From: DYGX01 sp035325905
Lineage (GTDB): Bacteria; Chloroflexota; Anaerolineae; Aggregatilineales; Aggregatilineaceae
Assembly: GCA_035325905.1 (NCBI GenBank)
Contig: DAOKYY010000004.1
Span: 1 to 64,000 of the forward strand
Reading direction: 5' to 3'
DNA length: 64,000 bases
Below are positions 16,353-24,152 of the stretch, piece by piece (position 1 is the stretch's first letter; every line of letters starts with the position of its first letter). The notes under the pieces are model-generated. The model had not been told where the DNA came from, did not search any database, and was given only the letters and a program-made list of their open reading frames with translations. Position numbers and translations under genes: made by a program.

Positions 16353-17780
16353 ATGCGCGATTTGCTGGTGGTGCGCGGCGGGCAAGTGGTGCTGCCACAG
16401 GCGGTAGTCGATGCGGATGTGTGGATCGCCGGTGAGACAATCGCGGCGGTGCTCGCGCCCGGCGTGGAGGCGCCTTTCGGCGCGCGAGTGATCGACGCGG
16501 CGGGCTGCCTGGTCTTCCCCGGTCTGGTGGACCCTCACACCCATATTCAGTTGGACACCGGCATTTACCGGACGGCGGACGATTGGGAGATTGGCACGCG
16601 CAGCGCGGCGTTCGGCGGCGTGACGACCGTCGTCGATTTCGCGACGCAATTCCCGGGCATGACCTTCGAGCAGGCGCTGGGGGCGCGGCTGGAGGAGTGC
16701 GCTCCGGCGCTGATCGATTACGGCCTGCATATGATGGTCACTGATCTGCCGGCTGATCCCGCCGAGGCGCGGCGCTGGCTGGAGGTCTTGCGCGACAGCG
16801 GCGTGCCGAGCATCAAGCTTTACACGACCTATCGCCCGAACTACTACGCCGACGACGCCACGCTGCTGCATACCTTTCGCGCCATGCCGCCCGATATGCT
16901 CGCCATGATTCACTGCGAGAACGACGCGCTGGTGTCTGACGCGACGGCGCGGCTAGTCGAGGCCGGGCGGACCGGCTGGGCCTTTCACGGCCAGGCGCGT
17001 CCGCCGGAAGCTGAGGTCGAGGCCATCCGGCGTGTGCTCTACCTGGCGCAGGTGGCGGGCGCGGCGGTGTACATCGTCCACTGCTCGACCGGCGAGTCGG
17101 TGCGGGTGCTAGAAGCGGCGCGCCGCGACGGAGCGACCAGGGTGTTCTGCGAGACCTGCCCGCAGTATGTCTGGCTGGACGACAGTCGCTACGCCGCCGC
17201 GAACGCCGAACACTTCGTCCTTCAGCCGCCGCTGCGCCCGACGGCCTGGCAGGTCGATCTGCTCGAAGCCGCCCCGGCGCTAAGCGCGGTCTCGACCGAT
17301 CACTGCGACTACACGCTGGCGCAAAAGCAGGAATTCACCACCTTCACACAGACACCGGGTGGCCTGCCGGGGCTGGAGACCTCGTTCGCGCTGACGTACA
17401 CGCTGGGTGTGCGCCGCGCGCAAGAGCGCCAGCAGGCCGGGGAGCCGGTTCGCCCGCTCTCTTTGCCGGAGCTTGCGCGGCTGATGGCAGGCGACCCCGC
17501 GCGGCTGTTCGGGCTGTGGCCGAAAAAGGGCGCGATCCTGCCCGGCAGCGACGCCGACCTGATGATTTACGACCCTGCGCCGCAAGTGACCATCCGCGCC
17601 GCCGATCAGCATACGATCGCGGGCTATACACCTTTCGAGGGAATCACGGTGCAGGGCCGGGCGCGGACGGTCATCAGCCGGGGCGAGGTAATCGTTGACG
17701 ATGGCGCGCTTCATGCGTCGCCAGGACGCGGGCGGTTCCTGCGCGGCGCGCCATTCGCGCTGCCGCCAGCCCGCCCCTGA
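16353..17780 (+). CDS. hyuA: Dihydropyrimidinase / hydantoinase (HyuA/YgeZ-like)
   Basis: The 475-residue cyclic amidohydrolase opens a hydantoin-type or dihydropyrimidine ring. Binuclear-metal motifs are present: DPHTHIQLD, the carboxylated-lysine motif SIKLYTTY, IHCEND, YIVHCSTGESV and STDHCDY. The length is normal for the family. In the E. coli yge region, HyuA (YgeZ) sits with ygeW, ygeX and ygeY, as here with ygeY and ygeW next in order. The Shine–Dalgarno GGGAGCAGGAAG precedes the ATG. It is probably co-transcribed with the preceding deaminase. The substrate is inferred from context to be a purine ring-opening product. Confidence 0.88.
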   Translation: MRDLLVVRGGQVVLPQAVVDADVWIAGETIAAVLAPGVEAPFGARVIDAAGCLVFPGLVDPHTHIQLDTGIYRTADDWEIGTRSAAFGGVTTVVDFATQFPGMTFEQALGARLEECAPALIDYGLHMMVTDLPADPAEARRWLEVLRDSGVPSIKLYTTYRPNYYADDATLLHTFRAMPPDMLAMIHCENDALVSDATARLVEAGRTGWAFHGQARPPEAEVEAIRRVLYLAQVAGAAVYIVHCSTGESVRVLEAARRDGATRVFCETCPQYVWLDDSRYAAANAEHFVLQPPLRPTAWQVDLLEAAPALSAVSTDHCDYTLAQKQEFTTFTQTPGGLPGLETSFALTYTLGVRRAQERQQAGEPVRPLSLPELARLMAGDPARLFGLWPKKGAILPGSDADLMIYDPAPQVTIRAADQHTIAGYTPFEGITVQGRARTVISRGEVIVDDGALHASPGRGRFLRGAPFALPPARP

Positions 17781-17821
17781 GCGTCTTTCGCAGCTTTTTC
17801 GCGTACAAGCAGCGACATTCG

Positions 17822-17922
17822 CTCGGAGGGGTGGAAACAGCCGGTCTTCAAGGGTAGAATAAAGCCGTGCCGGCGACACCTCTAGCGAGCATCCGTGTTT
17901 AGTATGGATGGGCACGAGTGCC
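17822..17922 (+). promoter_or_regulatory. Folded intergenic element upstream of ygeY (operator or structured leader)
   Basis: Three consecutive self-complementary blocks are seen. The outer stem is AGGGGTG/CACCTCT (17827–17833 with 17877–17883), extended by CTCG/CGAG, enclosing the perfect stem GCCGG/CCGGC (17840–17844 with 17870–17874). Next comes CATCC/GGATG (17890–17910), then GGCA-CGAG-TGCC (17911–17922). No known riboswitch consensus was recognised. A promoter-like pair lies inside the first block, so it may act as DNA (an operator around a promoter) and only the last two hairpins would be transcribed. Confidence 0.45.
17832..17860 (+). promoter_or_regulatory. Candidate promoter for ygeY-ygeW
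   Basis: TGGAAA (17832–17837), a 17-bp spacer and TAGAAT (17855–17860) match the -35 and -10 boxes at four and five of six positions. Transcription would begin near 17867 and give a leader of about 170 nt before the ATG at 18036. Confidence 0.45.
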
Positions 17923-18035
17923 GCGCTGCCTGACTTAAGCTTGGAAGAGGGGAAGCAGCGGAACAGGATTCCACATAGACTTCTTAACCAGTGCGCGTGA
18001 TAACCCGCGTTCATAACACAAACGGAGAGGACAAA

Positions 18036-19262
18036 ATGCCAGTGAAAGTTGACTCCGCGCTCGTGGAGTCGATCCGGTCTAGCGTTGCCAACCAGCGGGA
18101 CTCGATCTTAGGTTTTTTCCGCGAGATAGTCGCTATCCCAAGCGTGATGGGGCAGATTCGCGACGTCGGCGTGCGCGTCGCGGCAGAGATGGAGCGCCTG
18201 GGCTTTGAGGACGTCCGCTTCGACCGGATGGGCAATGTTCTGGGGCGCGTTGGGAACGGGCCGCGCATCCTCCTCTACGACAGCCATCTTGACACAGTTG
18301 ACGTCGGCGATGCATCTGCCTGGGGCTGGGACCCGTTCCAGGGCAAGGTCGAGGATGGCATCTTCTACGCGCGGGGCGCGGGCGATGAGAAGCAGTCCAC
18401 GCCGGGCATGATCTATGGCATGGCGCTGGCACGCGATTTGGGTCTCCTGGATGGATTTACGCTCTATTATTTTGGCAACATGGAAGAGGATTGCGACGGC
18501 ATCGCGTCCAACGTGCTGGTCGAGGTCGAGGGCCTCCGGCCCGATTTCGTGGTGATCGGCGAGCCGACGCGGATGCAGGTCTATCGCGGCCACAAGGGGC
18601 GTGTCGAGCTGAAGGTCGTCGCCAAAGGGCGGTCAATTCATGCCGCGTCCAACCAGCTGGGCGACAACGCGATCTACAAGATGCTTCCGGTGATCGCCGG
18701 GGTCAGGGATTTGAACGACCGGCTGCACACCGACCCCTTCCTGGGCCAGGGGCGGATCACCGTCAGCAAGATCGAATGCCAGACGCCGTCGATTAACGCC
18801 GTCCCGGACGAGTGCACGATCTACATCGACCGCCGCTTGACCTTTGGCGAGAGCAAAGAAGAGGCTGTCGCGCAGGTTCAGGCGCTTATTCCCTCGGAAC
18901 ACGCGGACGCGATCCATGTCGAAATCCTGCACTACGACACGCCCAGCTACACCGGATACCAGTATCCCGTCGAAAAGTACTTCCCCGCCTGGGCCATCGG
19001 TGAGGACCACCCGCTGGTGCAGGCGGGCCTAGCCGCCTGCGGGCTGCTGTGGAACCAGACCACCCCGGCCGGGAAGTGGGACTTTTCGACCAACGGCATT
19101 TACTGGAACGGCAAAGCCGGCATCCCGTCGATCGGGTTTGCCGCCGGTGATGAGAAAACCGCTCACGGCAACCTGGACCAGGTGCCGCTTGACGATGTAG
19201 TCCGCGCCACCGAGTTCTACGCGCTTTTGCCTGCGCTACTCAGCGACGAAAAGGGGAATTGA
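18036..19262 (+). CDS. ygeY: YgeY-family M20 peptidase-like hydrolase
   Basis: This 408-residue M20 metallohydrolase matches the YgeY family linked to selenium-dependent purine metabolism. Metal and catalytic residues sit in DSHLDTVD, GAGDEKQ, GNMEEDCDG, VIGEPT and TAHGN. The insert that forms the dimerisation domain is present (about 190–310). The start at 18036 has GGAGAGG six bases upstream. It is followed by ygeW after only three bases, the gene pairing known from E. coli. The likely job is hydrolysis of a linear amide or carbamoyl intermediate of purine breakdown. The exact substrate is not settled by the sequence. Confidence 0.88.
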   Translation: MPVKVDSALVESIRSSVANQRDSILGFFREIVAIPSVMGQIRDVGVRVAAEMERLGFEDVRFDRMGNVLGRVGNGPRILLYDSHLDTVDVGDASAWGWDPFQGKVEDGIFYARGAGDEKQSTPGMIYGMALARDLGLLDGFTLYYFGNMEEDCDGIASNVLVEVEGLRPDFVVIGEPTRMQVYRGHKGRVELKVVAKGRSIHAASNQLGDNAIYKMLPVIAGVRDLNDRLHTDPFLGQGRITVSKIECQTPSINAVPDECTIYIDRRLTFGESKEEAVAQVQALIPSEHADAIHVEILHYDTPSYTGYQYPVEKYFPAWAIGEDHPLVQAGLAACGLLWNQTTPAGKWDFSTNGIYWNGKAGIPSIGFAAGDEKTAHGNLDQVPLDDVVRATEFYALLPALLSDEKGN

Positions 19263-19265
19263 GAC

Positions 19266-20249
19266 ATGCAGACACGGTTGATTGGGCGGGACATGATCAC
19301 GCCCGACGAGTGGACCGACGACGAAGTCAATACCATCTTCGAAGTTGCATTCGACCTCAAGCGCAAGCGCGCGCTGGGCGAGCCACACGCGCTGCTGCGC
19401 GACAAGGTGCTGGCGATGCTGTTCTTCTTCACCAGCACGCGCACCCGCGTCAGCTTCGAGGCGGGCATGGCGCAGCTTGGCGGGCACGCGCAGTTCATCG
19501 ACAGCACGACGACCCAGATCTCGCATGGCGACACGGCCAAAGAAATCGGCGAGATCGTCGGGCGCTACTGCGACGGAATCGCGATCCGGCAGTGTGACTG
19601 GGGCGTGGGCAACGACTATATCCGCGCGGTAGCTGAGGCCAGCCGCGTGCCGGTGCTGAATATGCAGTGCGACTGGTACCACCCGTTCCAGGCGCTGGCG
19701 GATATGATGACCATCTTTGAGCGGTTTGGGCGCGACGTGCGCGGCAAGACGATCAACGTGTCGTGGGCTTACGCCTCGAGCTACCAGAAGCCGCTCTCCG
19801 TGCCGCAGAGCCTGATCACGCTTTGCACGCGCTTTGGCATGAACGTGCGCCTGACGCACCCGCCGGAGTTCAAGCTGATGCCCGAAATTCTCGACCTCGC
19901 CAAAGAGAACGCGCAGAAATCGGGCGGCAGCTTCGAGATTTACGACGATTTCGACAAGGGCTTCGAGGGCGCGCATATCTGCTATCCCAAGAGCTGGGGC
20001 GCAACCATGACGACGACCGACATGGTGGAATCGAAGCGCATCGGCGACAAATATCAGGACTGGATCACGGACGAGCAGCGCATGGCCCTGGCGGACAAAG
20101 ACGCGATCTACATGCACTGCCTGCCTGCCGACCGCAATATCGAAGTGACCGACGCCGTGATCGATGGGCGCCAGAGCGCCGTCTATGACGAGGCAGAAAA
20201 TCGCCTGCACGTCCAGAAGGCGGTCATGGCGCTGACGATGCGCGGTTAG
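19266..20249 (+). CDS. ygeW: YgeW-like knotted transcarbamylase
   Basis: This 327-residue protein is of the aspartate/ornithine transcarbamylase superfamily. It has the carbamoyl-phosphate loop FTSTRTR, the HPFQ motif in DWYHPFQALADMM and HCLPAD near the C-terminus. YPKSW and KPLSVPQ are typical of the YgeW branch rather than of ornithine transcarbamylase. It is shorter than E. coli YgeW (about 396 residues). In purine breakdown it would release carbamoyl phosphate from a ureido intermediate, feeding the carbamate kinase encoded next. It overlaps no neighbour and ends before a clear terminator. Confidence 0.85.
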   Translation: MQTRLIGRDMITPDEWTDDEVNTIFEVAFDLKRKRALGEPHALLRDKVLAMLFFFTSTRTRVSFEAGMAQLGGHAQFIDSTTTQISHGDTAKEIGEIVGRYCDGIAIRQCDWGVGNDYIRAVAEASRVPVLNMQCDWYHPFQALADMMTIFERFGRDVRGKTINVSWAYASSYQKPLSVPQSLITLCTRFGMNVRLTHPPEFKLMPEILDLAKENAQKSGGSFEIYDDFDKGFEGAHICYPKSWGATMTTTDMVESKRIGDKYQDWITDEQRMALADKDAIYMHCLPADRNIEVTDAVIDGRQSAVYDEAENRLHVQKAVMALTMRG

Positions 20250-20282
20250 CCCGCGCCGCGCAGCCTGTGGCGTAGATTGTAC

Positions 20283-20321
20283 ACAAAAGCCGATCAACCA
20301 GAACCGGCGGGGGATCGGCTT
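20283..20321 (+). terminator. Inverted-repeat terminator after ygeW
   Basis: AAAAGCCGATC (20283–20293) and GATCGGCTTTT (20311–20321) are perfect 11-base arms with a 17-base loop. The downstream arm ends in a T-run. It separates ygeW from carbamate kinase and may cause partial termination inside the locus. Confidence 0.7.
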
Positions 20322-20396
20322 TTCTCTCCCCTATGACTGGAAGCAGTATCTTTTACCGGCGCATCATCTGAATTTACAGGACAAGGACTCTGAGCA

Positions 20397-21341
20397 ATGG
20401 CGCCCAAAACCGCAGTAATTGCCATCGGCGGCAACTCCCTGATTCTGGACAAGAACCAGCCGCAGGTGGAGCGCCAGTGGGAAGCGACCTACGAGACCGC
20501 TCGCCATATCGCCGACATGATCGCCGAAGGCTGGCGCGTGGTGCTTACGCACGGCAACGGGCCGCAGGTGGGGTTTATTCTGCGCCGCAACGAGCTGGCC
20601 GCGCATGAAGTCCACACCACGCCGATGGACCTGATCGGCGCGGATACGCAAGGATCGATTGGCTACATGCTTCAACAGGCGCTCGGCAACTGCCTGCGCG
20701 AGCGAGGTATCACGCGTAACATCTGCACCGTCATCACCCAGACGCTGGTTGACCGTAACGATCCGGCGTTTCAGCGCCCGAACAAGCCGATCGGCGGGTT
20801 CATGTCGAAAGAGCAGGGCGAGAAGTTCGAGGCCGAGGGCTGGGCCGTCGTCGAGGACGCAGGCCGGGGCTACCGGCGCGTGGTGGCGTCGCCCATCCCG
20901 GTCGAGATTCTGGAGCTGGACCCGATCAACACGCTGGTCACGAGCGAGGTGATCGTGATCTGCACGGGCGGCGGCGGCATCCCGGTGATCCGTGACGAGC
21001 AGGGCGACGTGCGCGGCGTCAACGCGGTGATCGACAAGGATCGCGGCTCCAGCCTGCTGGCGAGCGGCCTGAAGGCTGACTTGTTCGTGATCTCGACCGC
21101 CGTCGAGAAGGTGGCGATCAACTTCAACAAGCCCGATCAGAAGTGGCTTGATCGGATGACGCTGGCCGAGGCCAAGCAATATCTCGCGGAAGGTCACTTT
21201 GCGCCGGGCAGTATGGCGCCCAAGATCGAGGCAATTATCAGCTTCATCGAAAACGGCGGCCCGCAGGCGATCATCACCGATCCAGCCAGCATCAGCCGGG
21301 CGTTGCGCGGCGAGACCGGAACGACCGTTGTTCCGGTCTAG
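20397..21341 (+). CDS. arcC: Carbamate kinase
   Basis: The 314-residue enzyme makes ATP from carbamoyl phosphate and ADP, releasing CO2 and ammonia through carbamate. The amino-acid-kinase fold motifs AIGGNSLI, THGNGPQVG, CTGGGGIPV and DKDRGSSLLA are intact. AAGGAC precedes the start. In the yge region the equivalent gene is yqeA. Together with YgeW it would yield the energy of the pathway by substrate-level phosphorylation. There is no arginine deiminase nearby, which argues against an arginine fermentation role. It follows the terminator at 20283–20321. Confidence 0.94.
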   Translation: MAPKTAVIAIGGNSLILDKNQPQVERQWEATYETARHIADMIAEGWRVVLTHGNGPQVGFILRRNELAAHEVHTTPMDLIGADTQGSIGYMLQQALGNCLRERGITRNICTVITQTLVDRNDPAFQRPNKPIGGFMSKEQGEKFEAEGWAVVEDAGRGYRRVVASPIPVEILELDPINTLVTSEVIVICTGGGGIPVIRDEQGDVRGVNAVIDKDRGSSLLASGLKADLFVISTAVEKVAINFNKPDQKWLDRMTLAEAKQYLAEGHFAPGSMAPKIEAIISFIENGGPQAIITDPASISRALRGETGTTVVPV

Positions 21342-21359
21342 CGTGGAAAAGAGGCGCTG

Positions 21360-22634
21360 ATGGTACCAGCCGACGCGACGATCGCCGAGCTACGATGCGC
21401 TGTTTGCGGGCGCAGCTATCGGCCCGGCGAAGTGGAGTACACCTGTCCGGCCTGCGGGCAGGCGGGCACGCTCGACGTGCTCTACGACTACGATGCGCTG
21501 CGGCGGGCCATCTCGCGCGACGATCTGGCGTCCAGCGCCGAGCCGTCGATGTGGCGTTATCGCGCGCTGCTGCCGCTCCGCCCCGGCGCGGCAGTGCCGC
21601 CGCTGGTGGCCGGCGGGACGCCGCTCTACGCTGCGCCGCGTGTGGCGGCGGCGCTGGGCTGCGCGCAGGTGTGGATCAAGGACGACGGACGCAACCCGAC
21701 CGGCTCGCTCAAGGACCGCGCCAGCGCCCTGATCGTGGCGCGCGCGGTGGCCGAGGGTATTCGGGTGGTGACGACCGCCAGCACCGGCAACGCGGCAGCA
21801 GCCCTGGCTGGTCTGGCGGCGAGCGTGGGCCTGCTGGCCGTGATTTTCGTGCCGGAGGCCGCGCCCGAAGCCAAGATCGCGCAACTGCTGACCTACGGCG
21901 CGATCGTCCTGCTGGTCAAGGGCAATTACGACAACGCCTTTGACTTGGCGGTCGCTGCCGCCGAACGTTATGGCTGGTACAACCGCAATACGGGAATGAA
22001 TCCCTACACCATCGAAGGCAAGAAGACGGTCGCCTTCGAGATCGCGGAGCAGCTTGGCTGGCGGATGCCGGATGCGGTCGTGGTCAGCGTGGGCGATGGC
22101 AACATCATCAGCGCGGTCCATAAAGGCTTCCGCGACCTGCGCGCGCTGGGTTGGATCGACCGCATCCCTCGGTTGATCGGCGTGCAGGCCGAGGGGAGCG
22201 CGGCGTGTTACCAGGCGTGGAAGACCGGCGCCGACCCGGCGACGATGGCCCCGATCCACGCCGAGACGGTGGCGGACAGCATTGCCGCCGATCTCCCGCG
22301 CGACCGGGTCAAGGCGGTGCGGGCGGTCCGCGAGACGGAGGGCGCGTTTGTGGGCGTGCCGGACGACGCGATTCTGGCGGCGATCCCGCTGCTGGCCCGG
22401 CAGAGCGGTGTGTTCGCCGAGCCAGCGGGCGCGGCGGCCTACGCGGGCGCGCTGGCCGCGCTCGAAAGCGGCGTGCTGAGCGCCTCCGACCGCGTTGCGC
22501 TGATCGTTACCGGCAGCGGCCTGAAGGATATCCGCAGCGCGATGCGCGTGGCCGGGTCGGGCTACCCGGTCGCGCCCGATCCTGAGGAAGTCGAGAAAGT
22601 CAGGGTGGCGCTCGGCTTGCCAGCCCTGAAATAG
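21360..22634 (+). CDS. Threonine synthase-like PLP enzyme
   Basis: This 424-residue fold-type-II PLP enzyme has an N-terminal zinc-ribbon-like pair (CAVCG, CPACG) as in many threonine synthases. The PLP lysine is in NPTGSLKDRAS, the phosphate/substrate loop is TASTGNAA, and VTGSGLKD is near the C-terminus. Sequence alone gives threonine synthase (O-phosphohomoserine to threonine). There are no other threonine genes here. It lies directly after carbamate kinase (18 bases), where a diaminopropionate ammonia-lyase would be expected in a yge-type cluster. A repurposed beta-elimination role is therefore an alternative, marked as inference. Confidence 0.75.
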   Translation: MVPADATIAELRCAVCGRSYRPGEVEYTCPACGQAGTLDVLYDYDALRRAISRDDLASSAEPSMWRYRALLPLRPGAAVPPLVAGGTPLYAAPRVAAALGCAQVWIKDDGRNPTGSLKDRASALIVARAVAEGIRVVTTASTGNAAAALAGLAASVGLLAVIFVPEAAPEAKIAQLLTYGAIVLLVKGNYDNAFDLAVAAAERYGWYNRNTGMNPYTIEGKKTVAFEIAEQLGWRMPDAVVVSVGDGNIISAVHKGFRDLRALGWIDRIPRLIGVQAEGSAACYQAWKTGADPATMAPIHAETVADSIAADLPRDRVKAVRAVRETEGAFVGVPDDAILAAIPLLARQSGVFAEPAGAAAYAGALAALESGVLSASDRVALIVTGSGLKDIRSAMRVAGSGYPVAPDPEEVEKVRVALGLPALK

Positions 22635-22690
22635 CGATATGGCGCAGCACGAGAGGCGCGGCGTTAATCGCGCCCTGTATCGGAATCCGC

Positions 22691-22696
22691 TACAAT
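22691..22696 (+). promoter_or_regulatory. -10-like element upstream of the glycosyltransferase gene
   Basis: TACAAT lies 42 bases before the ATG at 22738 in a 103-base gap. No matching -35 box is seen at 16–18 bases, so this is a weak call. Confidence 0.35.
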
Positions 22697-22737
22697 TTGC
22701 AGCAGCGTCGCCAGTTACGCACATCAGGGGAGCGGTC

Positions 22738-23790
22738 ATGCTCGCGACACCTGTTTTCTCGATCATTGCGCCAGTGTTCAACGAGGAGCCGATCATCGCT
22801 GAGCTGTACCGGCGCGTGGCCGAAGTCATGGACTCGACCGGCGAGCCGTGGGAACTGGTGATGATCAACGATGGCAGCAGCGACGGCTCCGCCCGCGAGA
22901 TGCGCGCGCTTCAGGAGCGCGACCCGCGCGTGCGCGTGATTCACTTCGCGCGCAACTTCGGGCACCAGAACGCGGTGACTGCCGGTATGGACTACGCGCG
23001 CGGACAGGCGATTGTGATCATCGACGCGGACCTGCAAGACCCTCCTTCGGTGATCCTGGACCTGATCGCCAAGTGGCGCGAAGGCTATCACGTGGTATAT
23101 GCCGTGCGTTCCGAGCGGCGCGGCGAAACGTGGTTCAAGCAGATGACCGCCAAGCTGTTCTATCGCGTGATCTACCGCATCACGGATGTCGATATTCCGC
23201 TCGATACCGGGGACTTCCGGCTGATGGATCGCCAGGTGGTGGACGCGGTCAAGACCATGCGCGAGCACAACCGTTTCATCCGGGGCATGACCAGTTGGGT
23301 CGGCTTCCGGCAGACGGGCGTGCAGTACGTCCGGCACGAGCGCTTCGCCGGGCAGACGAAGTACCCGCTGCGCAAGATGATGCGCTTTGCGCTCGACGCG
23401 ATCACGGGCTTCTCGTACTTTCCGCTCCAGGTCATGATCTACGCCAGCCTGGTCCTGGCGCTCATCGCGGTGCTGGCCGTGCCGATCGTGGCGGTGTTGC
23501 GGCTCTCGACCGGCAAAGCGATTTTCGAGGGCCAGGCGACGACGCTGGCGGTGCTGTTGCTGCTCAGCTCTTTCCAGTTGTTCTTCTTTTTCATCATGGG
23601 CCAATACGTGGCCCGCATCTACGACGAAGTGCGCCAGCGCCCGCTGTACATCGTGTCGGAGGTTTGGGACGCCTCGCCGGCTCAGAAAACGCCTGAAGGG
23701 AGCGCGCCTGTCCCTGCCGCGCCGAGCGACGGCAATCCGCTCGCGGAAGGACCATCGCCCGCCGAGCGAAGAAAGGAGACGCTTTCGTGA
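22738..23790 (+). CDS. Family 2 glycosyltransferase, GtrB/DPM1-like
   Basis: This 350-residue protein has a GT-A domain (NDGSSDGS and DADLQDPP, with the DAD metal-binding site). Two C-terminal membrane helices follow (about residues 235–300). This is the layout of polyprenyl-phosphate sugar transferases such as GtrB or ArnC. It would transfer a sugar from a nucleotide donor to undecaprenyl phosphate at the inner face of the membrane. The start at 22738 has AGGGGAG about 5 bases upstream. The low-complexity C-terminus is Pro/Ala-rich. It has no obvious link to purine breakdown and may be an insertion into the locus, as is the GT-C-like gene at 32492. Confidence 0.88.
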   Translation: MLATPVFSIIAPVFNEEPIIAELYRRVAEVMDSTGEPWELVMINDGSSDGSAREMRALQERDPRVRVIHFARNFGHQNAVTAGMDYARGQAIVIIDADLQDPPSVILDLIAKWREGYHVVYAVRSERRGETWFKQMTAKLFYRVIYRITDVDIPLDTGDFRLMDRQVVDAVKTMREHNRFIRGMTSWVGFRQTGVQYVRHERFAGQTKYPLRKMMRFALDAITGFSYFPLQVMIYASLVLALIAVLAVPIVAVLRLSTGKAIFEGQATTLAVLLLLSSFQLFFFFIMGQYVARIYDEVRQRPLYIVSEVWDASPAQKTPEGSAPVPAAPSDGNPLAEGPSPAERRKETLS

Positions 23791-24056
23791 TGGACCCAGG
23801 CCAGCCCAGCGATCGCACCCCCGACGATATGGAGCGCATCCAGCGGTATCGCGCTCTCGTGCTGGAGTATGAGGCTCTGGACGAGGAGATCGACGCGCTG
23901 CTGGCGCGGCATCGCGGCGCGACGGAACATATGTCCGACGAAGACTTTGAGCGGTACCGGGCGCTCGCACACCGGCGAGATTTTCTCTACAACCAGATGA
24001 AGATGCTTGAAAGCCAGATTCGGCTGGACGAAGAAACCGGCGGCGGCACTGCCTGA
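23787..24056 (+). CDS. Small coiled-coil protein
   Basis: This 89-residue acidic, helical protein is built of two likely coiled-coil helices (about 15–45 and 50–80), rich in Glu, Arg and Leu. It starts with GTG overlapping the stop of the glycosyltransferase gene (an ATG follows immediately), with GAAAGGAG about 9 bases upstream. Translational coupling suggests it works with the glycosyltransferase. No domain is recognised and no function can be given. Confidence 0.65.
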   Translation: MMDPGQPSDRTPDDMERIQRYRALVLEYEALDEEIDALLARHRGATEHMSDEDFERYRALAHRRDFLYNQMKMLESQIRLDEETGGGTA

Positions 24057-24152
24057 TAGATTCAGTGAGGTGTTTCCGGCCGCGCACTGCCGCGCAAACC
24101 CTTCAGCCGATTGACATCCTGCGTATTATCCCGTTTGTTAGGAGCCTATCTC

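Noticed and set aside
17822..17889. Possible selenocysteine tRNA (a TTCAA segment resembling the UCA anticodon loop, near long stems)
   Set aside because: The bases flanking the supposed anticodon loop do not pair, there is no T-arm GTTCGA-type loop, no extra arm of the right form and no 3' CCA or acceptor stem of 8 bp.
17822..18035. Known riboswitch classes upstream of ygeY (purine, guanidine, Moco, THF, cobalamin, TPP, SAM)
   Set aside because: None of the conserved cores that I know for these classes is found in the region, although the sequence can fold.
20397..21341. Arginine deiminase pathway, suggested by carbamate kinase
   Set aside because: No arginine deiminase or arginine–ornithine antiporter is near, and the transcarbamylase is of the YgeW branch.
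21390..22868. Open frame of 492 codons on the minus strand
   Set aside because: Antisense to the threonine-synthase-like gene, which has intact PLP motifs.
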